Assembly: GCF_001295265.1 (NCBI RefSeq)
Contig: NZ_LJOD01000001.1
Location: 62,001-126,000 of the forward strand
Origin: Chryseobacterium indologenes
Lineage (GTDB): Bacteria > Bacteroidota > Bacteroidia > Flavobacteriales > Weeksellaceae
Direction of reading: 5' to 3'
DNA length: 64,000 bases
In this document: positions 55,220 through 63,903 of the stretch, one piece after another
Numbering within the stretch: position 1 is the stretch's first letter
Layout: every line of letters starts with the position of its first letter
The notes under the pieces: generated by a model
Database searches by the model: none
What the model was told of the DNA's origin: nothing
The model's input: only the letters and a program-made list of their open reading frames with translations
Position numbers and translations under genes: made by a program

Positions 55220-55872
55220 TTAAATCCAATACAACTTATAGAACAGAGCTTAACGGCTCTGTTTTTTTTGTTCTAAACTTTTTGATAGCCAAAGCACATT
55301 TACCCCTTTCAAATTCCCTCGCTGTAAAAGAGCTTTTTCGGCTACTTCTGAAACAGCCATTTTAAAAATGCCCTGCCTTCACCACTTCCATTTACAGCAT
55401 TTTTAAAATCTCTGGTAAGGTGGCTTTGAAAGCCACACAAATAAAAAAAACATTTATCAATCCAGCTAATTGGAAGTGTTATTTCAAATCACTACGAACC
55501 ATTTTTCAATGCCATCTTCTTAGGCTTCCACAATAGTTTTTATCCAAAGTGCCGTATGCTTTTTTGTCCCATTTCAAGAGCAAAGGTATTTCCGTGTTCT
55601 TAACGCCGCCAAAAGGTCACGCAAGTTTGGAAAAAAATCTCCACCCCTTGGGTAGTATTTGTTTTCCAAAACCTTGTGTCAGCTAAACACGAACCTTTTA
55701 TGCTCGTGAAACGAAACATAGCATACTCCGGCTCTTTAAACGAATAAAAAAAATGTCAGATAACAAGATTAAAAGCATTGAAAATGGTAATGAAACGAAA
55801 CAGCACCTCCTCTCATTGCCGAATAAATTAAAAAAAATTAAATCAAATATCAATCACTAAAAATCAACGAAG
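55220..55872. other. Non-coding stretch behind the integrase
   Basis: 653 bases without a supportable gene on either strand. It begins with the integrase terminator. No -7 box of standard form was found before the SSB gene. Long gaps here are common in Bacteroidota conjugative elements. Confidence 0.4.
55242..55269 (+). terminator. Terminator of the integrase gene
   Basis: AACAGAGC (55242-55249) pairs with GCTCTGTT (55256-55263), followed by more T, for an 8-bp stem with a TTAACG loop. Confidence 0.75.
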
Positions 55873-56265
55873 ATGAACATCACAGGAAGACTGACAAGAA
55901 ATGCGGAAGTACGCACATTGTCTAACGAAAAACAGGTAGTAAACTTTTCAGTAGCGGTAAACGACAGCTACAAGAACAGGCAGGGCGAACGAGTAGAGCA
56001 AACAACCTACTTCGATTGTGCCTATTGGATAACTGCAAACGTGGCAAGACTACTAACAAAAGGCACTTTGGTAGAACTCACAGGACGTGTAAGCACAAGA
56101 GCGTGGGTAAACAAAGACGGCGAAGCAAAAGCAGGGCTGAATTTTCATACCTCACAAATCAAACTGCACGGAGGTGGTAACAAAACCGAAACGGTACAAG
56201 CTACTGCACAATCTGAAAACAACGTATTTACAGCAGAGGGAACAGAGGACGACCTACCATTCTAA
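55873..56265 (+). CDS. ssb: Single-stranded DNA-binding protein
   Basis: A 130-residue SSB. The OB fold spans residues 1-105 (MNITGRLTRNAEVR; VNFSVAVNDSYKN; TYFDCAYW; LVELTGRVSTRAW). A short linker leads to the acidic tip DDLPF, which recruits replication partners. Element-borne SSBs coat the single strand moved in conjugation. It opens a long co-directional gene series that runs to 61948. Confidence 0.95.
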   Translation: MNITGRLTRNAEVRTLSNEKQVVNFSVAVNDSYKNRQGERVEQTTYFDCAYWITANVARLLTKGTLVELTGRVSTRAWVNKDGEAKAGLNFHTSQIKLHGGGNKTETVQATAQSENNVFTAEGTEDDLPF

Positions 56266-56308
56266 AACAACAATTCAATCAATTTTTTAACATCAAAATT
56301 TTATCAAA

Positions 56309-57382
56309 ATGGCACATAACATCAATTTCAATGAGAAAACAGGAAAGTACAGTTTCTTTTCAGTAGAGCAAAAAGCGTGGCACGGTTTGGGACAAATCGT
56401 AGAGCAATACCCAACAAGCGAGGAAGCTATCAAACACGCAGGGTTAGATTACGAGGTGGTTAAATCCCCACTATTTACGAAAGGTTCGGGCATTATCGAA
56501 ACCGCCAAAGGTATAGAGATTGGCAGTAGCGAATTGGAAGTACCTAACTATTTCGCCAACATACGCACGGATAACAATGCAGTATTGGGCGTAGTGGGTA
56601 AAGATTACCATATCGTACAAAACCGTGAAGCCTTTAATTTCTTTGATGCTATCGTAGGCGGTGGCGAGGGTATTCTATACGAAACCGCAGGGGCATTGGG
56701 CAACGGAGAACGCATTTTTATCACTGCAAAATTGCCCGACTATATCCGTGTAGGCAATGGCGATGATGTAACGGAAAAATACATTTTCCTTACCACTTCG
56801 CACGATGGTAGCGGAAGTATTACGGCAGCGTTTACACCTATCCGTATCGTTTGCCAAAATACCCTTAACGCTTCATTACGCAGTATGACCAATGTAGTCC
56901 GTATTAAGCACACTTCGGGAGCAAAACAACGTATCGAGAACGCCCACAAGATTATGGGATTGGCAAATACATTGAGCGACCAATTACAGGGCATTTTCAA
57001 TAATTGGACAAAGGTAAGAGCCACAGACAAAGAGGTTAGAAAACTGATACAGTTGGCACTTTGCCCGAACAAGGAAACACTTGACCTTATCAAAAAAGGT
57101 GCGGAAGATGAAATGTCAACAATGTTCAAAAATACCGTTGAGAACGCATTTGCATACGCAATGACAAGCGACACCCAACAAATGGACACCACAAAAGGAA
57201 CATTGTTCGGAGCGTACAACGCTGTTACAGGCTATTTCCAAAATGTACGCAGTTACAAAGACAACGAAGCCAAACTACAATCCATTGTATTAGGTGGAAC
57301 GGCTCAACTCAAATCACAGAAAGCATTTGAATTGTGTACCGCTTTTGCCTTAGACGGTGCGGAAATCCTAAACCTTAATTAA
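56309..57382 (+). CDS. DUF932 / phage-plasmid-like protein
   Basis: A 357-residue protein of the DUF932 (TIGR03299-type) family found on plasmids, phages and conjugative elements. Recognisable parts are EQKAWHGLGQIVEQYPTSEE, VVGKDYHIVQNREAFNFFD, ILYETAGALGNGERIFITAK and FTPIRIVCQNTLNASL. The biochemical role is unknown. It follows ssb by 43 bases. Confidence 0.88.
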   Translation: MAHNINFNEKTGKYSFFSVEQKAWHGLGQIVEQYPTSEEAIKHAGLDYEVVKSPLFTKGSGIIETAKGIEIGSSELEVPNYFANIRTDNNAVLGVVGKDYHIVQNREAFNFFDAIVGGGEGILYETAGALGNGERIFITAKLPDYIRVGNGDDVTEKYIFLTTSHDGSGSITAAFTPIRIVCQNTLNASLRSMTNVVRIKHTSGAKQRIENAHKIMGLANTLSDQLQGIFNNWTKVRATDKEVRKLIQLALCPNKETLDLIKKGAEDEMSTMFKNTVENAFAYAMTSDTQQMDTTKGTLFGAYNAVTGYFQNVRSYKDNEAKLQSIVLGGTAQLKSQKAFELCTAFALDGAEILNLN

Positions 57383-57434
57383 ATAACCACAGGCTACCGC
57401 CTTAATCGGTGGTAGCCTACTATAAACCAAAGCA

Positions 57435-57809
57435 ATGACAATAGGAATATACAAAGCGACGCTGAAGCACGACACAGGTACAACAACGCTCAGAGTAGTA
57501 TCACTAAGCGGAAAGCAGGGAGCTATACAGCAGATAACAATCACAGAGGGTTGCCCCGAATTTGCCATTGTGGATATAGTAGAAATTTTAAACGATACAA
57601 AACAGCAGGATATGAAAGCAACAACAATCGAGGAAGCTAAAAGTCTGGCGAGAGCCAAGAGCCTTGAAAAGAAGCATAAGGACGAAAGCGTATTTATTAT
57701 TTACTGCAATCGTACAGAGCATTTCTACATAGATACGGACGGTTTAATACGCCTTTGGGAAAAGTCGCACGGCTACTATGTAAATGGGGTTTACACCGCA
57801 GAAAATTAA
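57435..57809 (+). CDS. Element-borne hypothetical protein
   Basis: A 124-residue soluble protein. The N-terminal half is beta-rich (TTTLRVVSLSGKQGAIQQIT). The C-terminal part, FIIYCNRTEHFYIDTDG, then LIRLWEKSHGYYVNG, looks like a small conserved fold. Not recognised. Same strand and close spacing as its neighbours. Confidence 0.5.
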   Translation: MTIGIYKATLKHDTGTTTLRVVSLSGKQGAIQQITITEGCPEFAIVDIVEILNDTKQQDMKATTIEEAKSLARAKSLEKKHKDESVFIIYCNRTEHFYIDTDGLIRLWEKSHGYYVNGVYTAEN

Positions 57810-57834
57810 CGCATAACCATTAATAGCAGTTACA

Positions 57835-58173
57835 ATGGAAACAAAAGCAATAGCCACAAAGTTTGTTCGCCACGAAGTACCCGAATTGACAACGCTGAAA
57901 ACCTCAAAAGTGTATCAGTTAAGGGAAAAACTGAACAAGGGCGAGAGATTGAGCCGAGCCGAAAAAAATTGGCTTGCAGAAGCGGTAAACCGTAACGCCT
58001 TTTTTAACAGAGCAGTTCCCCTAATGGGTTATCGGTTTGGGTTTGAAGATGTTTTAAAAACTTATGTAGTGAAACAGTACGAAAGTTGGCACGAATACAC
58101 CGCCCCCGATAAAACAAGCTTACGCAGTTTCATTTATGGCAGGATTGACAAGATAGCAGAAATCACAAATTAA
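57835..58173 (+). CDS. Element-borne hypothetical protein
   Basis: A 112-residue basic, helical protein (LREKLNKGERLSRAEKNWLA; VLKTYVVKQYESWHEY). No signal or membrane segment. It follows the 57435 gene by 25 bases. Function unknown; the basic helices could bind nucleic acid. Confidence 0.5.
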   Translation: METKAIATKFVRHEVPELTTLKTSKVYQLREKLNKGERLSRAEKNWLAEAVNRNAFFNRAVPLMGYRFGFEDVLKTYVVKQYESWHEYTAPDKTSLRSFIYGRIDKIAEITN

Positions 58174-58187
58174 AAAAAACGACAGCA

Positions 58188-58382
58188 ATGTACATCACAG
58201 ATTTAAACGGTTGCCTAATTGAAGTAACAGACCTTGACGAAGCCATAAGAATAACGGCAGATTACAAGGAATACAGGCACAAGGACAAAAGTTTTTCAGA
58301 GTTTGACAAAAGGCAAAAAGCCTATTGGACGGATATGTATGAGAAACTAACAGCAATCAAAGAACAAGTAACAACACATTAA
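58188..58382 (+). CDS. Small element-borne protein
   Basis: A 64-residue protein (ITDLNGCLIEVTDLDEAIR; KSFSEFDKRQKAYWTDMYEK), 14 bases after the previous gene and 12 before PRTRC E. Small proteins with this ITDLNG/EVTDL start are common next to the PRTRC cassette, from general recollection. Role unknown. Confidence 0.5.
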   Translation: MYITDLNGCLIEVTDLDEAIRITADYKEYRHKDKSFSEFDKRQKAYWTDMYEKLTAIKEQVTTH

Positions 58383-58394
58383 AATTTAAGAGCA

Positions 58395-59006
58395 ATGAAC
58401 ACAAATTTTTTCAATCAGATACAACAGTTGGAATTTACAGGAGTATTACAACTGAACATTTCTAAGGGAGTAGAAAATAACCTAATTGTATCGGTTATTC
58501 TCAACAATGAGCAATGTGGAGATAGTGCCAAAAACCTCATTCCCCCATTGACATTTAACGCAACACCACAGGAGTTTGACGAGGAATTTTTTCAGCAGAT
58601 AACCGCACCTATACAAACCGTTTCGGGTTTAATGGTGGATATGGAAGCCTTTATGAAGCAAATGGAAGTTGTCAAAATGCAATCCGCTATGGAGAAAGAA
58701 AAAGCCGAGAAAGCCAAAAAGGAAAAGGAAGCCAAAGACAAGAAGTTTAAAGACGGTATGGCAAAGGCAGACGAATTGGAGAAAGAGGGCAAATTCCGTG
58801 AAGCGTGGATGAAAGTACCTGACATTACCGAGTTTCCCGAAAAAGCGGACGAGATACGCAAACGCAAATCCACCTTATCCGACAAGTTCGGAACACCAAG
58901 CCTTTTCGGAGCAATGGAAGAACCAACAGCAGAGCCACCACAAACGGAAGAAGCTACTGCCGATTATCCCATTGATGAAGCAGACGAGAACGAAGAACAG
59001 TATTAA
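58395..59006 (+). CDS. PRTRC system protein E
   Basis: A 203-residue protein. The first 95 residues match the PRTRC_E domain (FFNQIQQLEFTGVLQLNIS; PPLTFNATPQEFDEEFFQQI). A charged coiled-coil stretch follows (EKEKAEKAKKEKEAKDKKF), then an acidic tail. First of five consecutive PRTRC cassette genes. The system is known only as a conserved cassette on mobile elements; its function is unproven. Confidence 0.82.
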   Translation: MNTNFFNQIQQLEFTGVLQLNISKGVENNLIVSVILNNEQCGDSAKNLIPPLTFNATPQEFDEEFFQQITAPIQTVSGLMVDMEAFMKQMEVVKMQSAMEKEKAEKAKKEKEAKDKKFKDGMAKADELEKEGKFREAWMKVPDITEFPEKADEIRKRKSTLSDKFGTPSLFGAMEEPTAEPPQTEEATADYPIDEADENEEQY

Positions 59007-59023
59007 CCCTTAAAATCGAATTT

Positions 59024-59242
59024 ATGTTATTAGCAACCGTATTACCGAGAGTTTTTATACTCAAAGATAAAGGACAGGACATCACATTGACCGACCCCGA
59101 AACACGTTGGAGCGTGGAAGCAGTAATGAATTTTTACGCCAATATGTACCCGATTTTGACAACTGCAAAGGTATCAGCACCGAAGATTAAGGACGATGCA
59201 GTCGAGTACAGATTTGAAAGCGTAATGGGAACAAAAGGATAA
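59024..59242 (+). CDS. PRTRC system protein C
   Basis: A 72-residue protein. LPRVFILKDKGQDITLTDPE, then MNFYANMYPILTTAKVSAP and the closing VMGTKG fit the PRTRC_C family, a small beta-rich domain. It follows PRTRC E by 17 bases. Confidence 0.82.
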   Translation: MLLATVLPRVFILKDKGQDITLTDPETRWSVEAVMNFYANMYPILTTAKVSAPKIKDDAVEYRFESVMGTKG

Positions 59243-59259
59243 TTTAAAACCGTAAAGCA

Positions 59260-60429
59260 ATGAACTATGCAACGCAACAAAATATCGGGAACAATCAGCA
59301 TACCCGAACAGCAACGGCAACAGAAGTTGCACCGACAGTTAGGCGAGTTTGCACAATGGATGCAAAGACCAAAGGACGCAAACGAAGTACGGAAAGACAA
59401 ACGGAAATCCGTACCGATAGCAATGCTACCAATGGTTTTCTGAAATGTACGTTTTTGCCTAAACTGAAAACCGTACAATCTGTACAGGCTTGTAAGAAAT
59501 CGGAAAGGGATTTTTATCAGTCCCTTTCTAATCTTGCCGAGCATTACAGCATTGAGCCAATGCCAACCCGACAGGATTACGGTTATCCCTACAATATGGT
59601 ATTGGCTATGTGGGATATGGATACCCAAATGAAACGAAGCCACAGAAATTGGGACGGTTTTAAATTGGTACAGGACAGTAAGAAAACCTTTTTAACGAGT
59701 GAGGAAAGATACGATACAGGTACAAGGCTGTTTTACATTCCCATTGTTCCACTCTTTGAAATGTTGCAAGACAAACAACGGAAGCACACCGCACATTTAC
59801 TGACTTCGGTTTGCAGTTATCTGTACCATATTGCCCAAATACCGTATTACAGACAGGAAGACAGCTATTTGTATTGGCTGTATGAAACACACAAAGATTG
59901 GGTAGAACAAGACGATGAAACAGAAGATACCGAAAGCTATAAAAGTGAATTGAGGAAAGCAGAAACCGTTGGCGACAGGATTGAGCAGAAGTTGTACAAC
60001 CGTATCAATCTAACGGTATTTGAACAGCGTTTAAGCCGTTTTAAAAGCCGTGATACATTTGATAAAGAATGTTGGAACGTGGCTTGTAATGCCTTTGCTC
60101 TTTACACGGAATACCCGACAGCAAGTATTTTCCGAAACGCTCCAATGCCCGAACAAGACCCCTATGACGATGATTGCGAAAACGAAGTAATCGGAATGGA
60201 AAAGTATATTTCTTTTATCGCAGACACCAAAGGTTGGTTGTACGAAAACATAAAAGACAGTATCAACAACGAGTTTAACGAGTACGGAGTAATGGAAGAA
60301 CCGACCATTAACAAAGTCTTTGACGGAAGTAAAATATCGGTTGGAAACCTTGATTTTGAGAACCGACTGTTTGAACTATTGGACGACCTTTCCTACCTAT
60401 TGTATAACTATAAAACCACAGAAAAATGA
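59260..60429 (+). CDS. PRTRC system protein F
   Basis: A 389-residue protein in the position and size of PRTRC_F. The N-terminal 60 residues are basic and disordered. The conserved part begins near TFLPKLKTVQSVQACKKSERD and holds RLFYIPIVPLFEMLQDKQ and SVCSYLYHIAQIPYYRQEDS. Four-base overlap with the next gene. Biochemical role unknown. Confidence 0.75.
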   Translation: MNYATQQNIGNNQHTRTATATEVAPTVRRVCTMDAKTKGRKRSTERQTEIRTDSNATNGFLKCTFLPKLKTVQSVQACKKSERDFYQSLSNLAEHYSIEPMPTRQDYGYPYNMVLAMWDMDTQMKRSHRNWDGFKLVQDSKKTFLTSEERYDTGTRLFYIPIVPLFEMLQDKQRKHTAHLLTSVCSYLYHIAQIPYYRQEDSYLYWLYETHKDWVEQDDETEDTESYKSELRKAETVGDRIEQKLYNRINLTVFEQRLSRFKSRDTFDKECWNVACNAFALYTEYPTASIFRNAPMPEQDPYDDDCENEVIGMEKYISFIADTKGWLYENIKDSINNEFNEYGVMEEPTINKVFDGSKISVGNLDFENRLFELLDDLSYLLYNYKTTEK

Positions 60430-61148
60430 ACAACACAACCGACATAACAGCAAATTTCGGAACGCTTTATTTTCCTAAATCAGCATTGGTTTTTTACGAA
60501 ACCAACAGCACGGAGAAAGAAACCTATGTAGAGCATTTCGATATGGATAAGGACGGCAACCCTATCAATGCCCACCCATTGACCGTAAAAGAAGCCAATG
60601 TTTTGGCAAAGTGTTTACAGACCGATGAAGAAAAGAACACCGCCTTTTTAAAGTCAAAAGGAATTTTGCCTACCAATGTTCTGCACATCAATCCAAGCAA
60701 TGATAAAGGCACGGTGCTATGGTACACCAAAGCACAGCAAAGGCAACTGTATTTTGTGGATGGTTTAGAAATTCCAAACGGAATGGCACAAGTACCCGCA
60801 ATGCTTTGGTTGGCGAGTAAAAGCAGTCTGACTGTATTTGCTTTGGCAAACGACAGAAGACCCACCGAAAAAACGGCTTTGCATTACGCCCCGTTTTTCA
60901 ACATCTACGAAAAAGGCAATGTATGTATGGGAACGGTAAGCATTGACATTAAAAATTCGGCTTCGGTGGAAGAATTTATACAAGCTTGGGAACATTATTT
61001 TTTCAATTCCTATTTCAGCCATTCGTTGTGCAGTAACCTTACAAAAAAGAACATTGTGAGCCTTTGGAAAGACCTTGTGAATACAAACAACCCCTTTCCC
61101 AAAGAAGCATTAAAAAAGAACAGTAAAACCCTTAAAAATTTATTGTGA
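60426..61148 (+). CDS. PRTRC system protein B
   Basis: A 240-residue protein. VLHINPSNDKGTVLWYTKAQ, then MLWLASKSSLTVFAL and TALHYAPFFNIYEKGNVCMG are PRTRC_B hallmarks. It overlaps F and the ThiF gene by four bases at each end, so the three are translationally coupled. Confidence 0.85.
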   Translation: MNNTTDITANFGTLYFPKSALVFYETNSTEKETYVEHFDMDKDGNPINAHPLTVKEANVLAKCLQTDEEKNTAFLKSKGILPTNVLHINPSNDKGTVLWYTKAQQRQLYFVDGLEIPNGMAQVPAMLWLASKSSLTVFALANDRRPTEKTALHYAPFFNIYEKGNVCMGTVSIDIKNSASVEEFIQAWEHYFFNSYFSHSLCSNLTKKNIVSLWKDLVNTNNPFPKEALKKNSKTLKNLL

Positions 61149-61948
61149 TGAATACCGAGAAAACAAAAATACATTTCACAGATAACTATCTGTTAAACCC
61201 GACCAACCCCATTTCGGTAAACCTTATCGGAGCAGGTGGCACAGGCTCAAAAGTATTGACTGCCTTGTTAGAAATAAACGAAAGTTTGATTGCTTTAGGA
61301 CACGCAGGATTGTCCGTAAGATTATGGGACGATGATATTATCACGACTGCCAATTTAGGCAGACAGCGATTTTTTGAAAGCGAAACAGGATTGTACAAAT
61401 CCGTTGCTTTAATCAATCGTGTAAACCGTTGTATCGGTACGAATTGGAAAGCCGAGAACCGAAAATTTGAAACGGATAATTTCGGACAGATACCCGAAGA
61501 AGCAACCATTACCATTACTTGTGTAGATAATGTACAGGCACGTTTTGCCGTTGCCGAAATACTGAAAGCAGTCAGCCACCGCAGAAGTTACAGAGATACA
61601 CCAAAGTATTGGTTGGATTTTGGTAACAGTAGGCACACAGGACAAGTTTTGTTATCTACTATCGGAGAGATAAAACAGCCTAATTCCGAAAAATACGAAA
61701 CGGTGGCAAGCCTGCCATTGGTTACCGAAGAATTTGGCGACTTGCTGAAGCAATCTGAACAAGAAGATAACACACCAAGTTGCTCACTTGCCGAAGCATT
61801 GCAAAAACAGGATTTGTTTATCAATGGCTCATTGGCTCAAATGGGTTGTTCCTTACTTTGGGACTTATTTCGCTATGGAATGACGGAAAATAGAGGTTTT
61901 TTTCACAATCTGAAAGACTACCGTACCCAACCGATAAAGGTTGGTTAA
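61145..61948 (+). CDS. PRTRC system ThiF/E1-like protein
   Basis: A 267-residue ThiF/MoeB/E1 superfamily protein. NLIGAGGTGSKVLTALLEI is the Rossmann nucleotide loop (GxGGTGS), followed by VRLWDDDIITTANLGRQRF with the usual Asp and Arg. ITITCVDNVQARFAVAEIL completes the adenylation fold. Such enzymes adenylate a C-terminal carboxylate, often of a ubiquitin-like protein. The partner in this system is not known. Confidence 0.9.
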   Translation: MMNTEKTKIHFTDNYLLNPTNPISVNLIGAGGTGSKVLTALLEINESLIALGHAGLSVRLWDDDIITTANLGRQRFFESETGLYKSVALINRVNRCIGTNWKAENRKFETDNFGQIPEEATITITCVDNVQARFAVAEILKAVSHRRSYRDTPKYWLDFGNSRHTGQVLLSTIGEIKQPNSEKYETVASLPLVTEEFGDLLKQSEQEDNTPSCSLAEALQKQDLFINGSLAQMGCSLLWDLFRYGMTENRGFFHNLKDYRTQPIKVG

Positions 61949-61949
61949 A

Positions 61950-62006
61950 GCCCGAAAATCGGGCGGCAAAAAGACACACCTCCCGATGGTCGGGCAGTCT
62001 TTTTGC
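61950..62006 (+). terminator. Nested hairpin closing the PRTRC operon
   Basis: GCCCGA-AAA-TCGGGC (61950-61964) is followed by a 10-bp perfect stem, GCAAAAAGAC (61966-61975) with GTCTTTTTGC (61997-62006), enclosing CCCGA-N3-TCGGG. It begins two bases after the ThiF stop. Confidence 0.65.
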
Positions 62007-62243
62007 ATCTTAAAAGGTGCAACCCCTTTGCCAAAATGTATTGGCTATGCACCGTCCTTACTTCACATTTTACCAAACAGGTTGCGAGTTTTTGCGTGGG
62101 ATATTCGTTATCCCATTTGTTGTTCTTGGGGAATTACTTTCTTTCGTGAGTTAAACGAAAAAGAAAGTAACAAAGAAACCAATGTATTAGCGGTGGTTTT
62201 ATTTTATTGTCCCTTGTAATTATTATTGCTGTAAACTTTAAAG

Positions 62244-62804
62244 CTATATTTTTGATTGTTTCCACTTATAAAATCCTTCAAAATAGTTTTCTAAATCTTC
62301 AAATTCTATAAAGGCAATAAGTTCTCTTTTACACTCTCTTCCAAATCCACTAAAGTGATGCAGTTTTTCTAAAGAGATTTCCTGTAAATCGCTAATCGTA
62401 ACAACTTCCATTATCTCCAGCATATTATAAAGCCGTTTGCTGAATGGGAAATGACTATCCATTATTTTCATTGACAGCAATTCGGGATTGCTGAGCAGAG
62501 GAGTATCAGAAGCTATTTTTTTATTTTTTTCATTCAGATAAGCCGTTCTTAATTCGTAGAGCTTCTGTTTATAGTAGGCTATATCCTGAAATGTGTCGGC
62601 GATACTTTTCGCTTTATCAAAAGTGCTGTTGAATATTTGCCTGATGCGTGCGGTACTTAGATTATATTCCTGGGCAACTTCGTTTATTGACTGATTGTCT
62701 ATAAGTAGTCTGCGTAAAATATTGTATTCTTTTTCTGTGAGTATTCTCTTTGATATTTCAAGATAAAATTCGTTGGTACGTGCTATTTGTCTGTTTATCG
62801 GCAT
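62244..62804 (-). CDS. Sigma-region-4-like / RNAP alpha-CTD-like DNA-binding protein
   Basis: A 186-residue protein. Residues 20-65 (LTEKEYNILRRLLIDNQSIN, then EVAQEYNLSTARIRQIF) are a sigma-70 region 4-type HTH. Residues 120-170 (SKRLYNMLEIMEVVTISDLQ, then FSGFGRECKRELIAF) read as the helix-hairpin-helix fold of the RNA polymerase alpha C-terminal domain. No region 2 is present, so it is not a full sigma factor. Probably a transcription regulator of the element. Confidence 0.65.
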   Translation of the reverse strand: MPINRQIARTNEFYLEISKRILTEKEYNILRRLLIDNQSINEVAQEYNLSTARIRQIFNSTFDKAKSIADTFQDIAYYKQKLYELRTAYLNEKNKKIASDTPLLSNPELLSMKIMDSHFPFSKRLYNMLEIMEVVTISDLQEISLEKLHHFSGFGRECKRELIAFIEFEDLENYFEGFYKWKQSKI

Positions 62805-62880
62805 TTTTCATACGGTATTCAGGTTTATTTTCAGCTAATGTGTAAGGTTGTTTAGAATATAGATTTCTTGTATTGCGAAA

Positions 62881-63330
62881 TCAAAAATGTTTAAAATAGT
62901 TTTGTACTATCTTGGACACTCCCATACTAAAATATCGTTTGCCATTGGTAACATTCTCAATAGCCTTTTTAAAATCATCGGCATCGCTACCAATAAGCAG
63001 ATAACTTTCAATACCTATTTCCAAAAGCGGTATTACTATTTGTTTATCATCTTTATCGTTGTGTACAATCAGCTTAATGGTTGGGTATTTTGATTTTAAT
63101 ACCCTTAGTTGAGCCAACATATTCTCGTTGTTAAAATTGAGGTCTATAATGCAAACTTGGGGAGCTTCCTGTAACGCTGACAATCTAATCAATCCGTCAT
63201 CAACGTTTTCCGAACGGAATAAGATTTTAATTCCTGAAGCAACAAGGTCTTTGCAGATGAAATCCAAAACAGGGCTTTTGTCATTGATAAGGGCAAGGCT
63301 GTTTTTTTCGGAGGTTTTTATTGTTTCCAT
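62881..63330 (-). CDS. Receiver-only response-regulator-like protein
   Basis: 149 residues from ATG 63330; the longer frame to 63444 has a Cys-rich unlikely leader. A CheY-like fold is seen: SLALINDKSPVLDFICKDLV, the phosphoacceptor Asp63 in VCIIDLNF, IKLIVHNDKDDK and GIESYLLIGSDADDFKKAI. It lacks the expected LuxR-type output HTH after the linker KRYFSMGVSKIVQNY. It may act by binding the neighbouring regulators. Confidence 0.65.
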   Translation of the reverse strand: METIKTSEKNSLALINDKSPVLDFICKDLVASGIKILFRSENVDDGLIRLSALQEAPQVCIIDLNFNNENMLAQLRVLKSKYPTIKLIVHNDKDDKQIVIPLLEIGIESYLLIGSDADDFKKAIENVTNGKRYFSMGVSKIVQNYFKHF

Positions 63331-63609
63331 ACTACCATTTTTTAATGTTAGTCGGTGGAACCTGCAAAAAATAAGGCGCAGGCAACCACACTTACTGGCA
63401 TTAAGGCACTGGTACGCCTGACCCCCAAATAAGCGAGCGCCCACGCCTATGACGTGAGCGTTCCTACTTATCTGTTCCGGGGTGTTAAAAATTACCAGTT
63501 TCTAATGCGGAACCTAAAGCAAAAACACTTTAAGTATTTTAATATTTTCAATAGCAAATATACGAAAGTAGTTTTGTTGGAGAGATAGCGAAACGAAAAT
63601 TATCTACTA

Positions 63610-63903
63610 TTAAAGCGTATTATTGGCTATATAATTCTGTTCCAATATGGTCCGAATATCACTTTCTTTATAGATTATCTTGCCGCCAATCTGAATATAC
63701 GGTATGATTTTATCATCACGGTATTGTTGCAATGTTCGTTTGCTAATGTGTAACATCCTGCACACATCATCACCCGACAGATAAATTTCTCCGTTCATTA
63801 CAGGTCGATAATTTTTCAAGATTTCCTTAATACGGTTTCGCAACTGCATAATCATTTCCTTATGGGCAATGATTTCCTCAGTATCATTTGTCAGTAAATC
63901 CAT
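63610..63903 (-). CDS. Excisionase-like helix-turn-helix protein
   Basis: 97 residues from ATG 63903 (TTG 63909 would add two). The HTH_17/MerR-type domain is YLSGDDVCRMLHISKRTLQQ, then YIQIGGKIIYKESDIRTIL. It is preceded by a coiled coil (HKEMIMQLRNRIKEIL). This is the standard Bacteroidota mobile-element regulator or excisionase type. It overlaps the end of the next gene upstream by 20 bases. Confidence 0.85.
   Translation of the reverse strand: MDLLTNDTEEIIAHKEMIMQLRNRIKEILKNYRPVMNGEIYLSGDDVCRMLHISKRTLQQYRDDKIIPYIQIGGKIIYKESDIRTILEQNYIANNTL

Noticed and set aside
61941..62219. Plus-strand 92-codon open frame after the ThiF gene
   Set aside because: It overlaps the ThiF gene and the nested hairpin, and its text is a read-through of structured non-coding DNA rather than a protein pattern.
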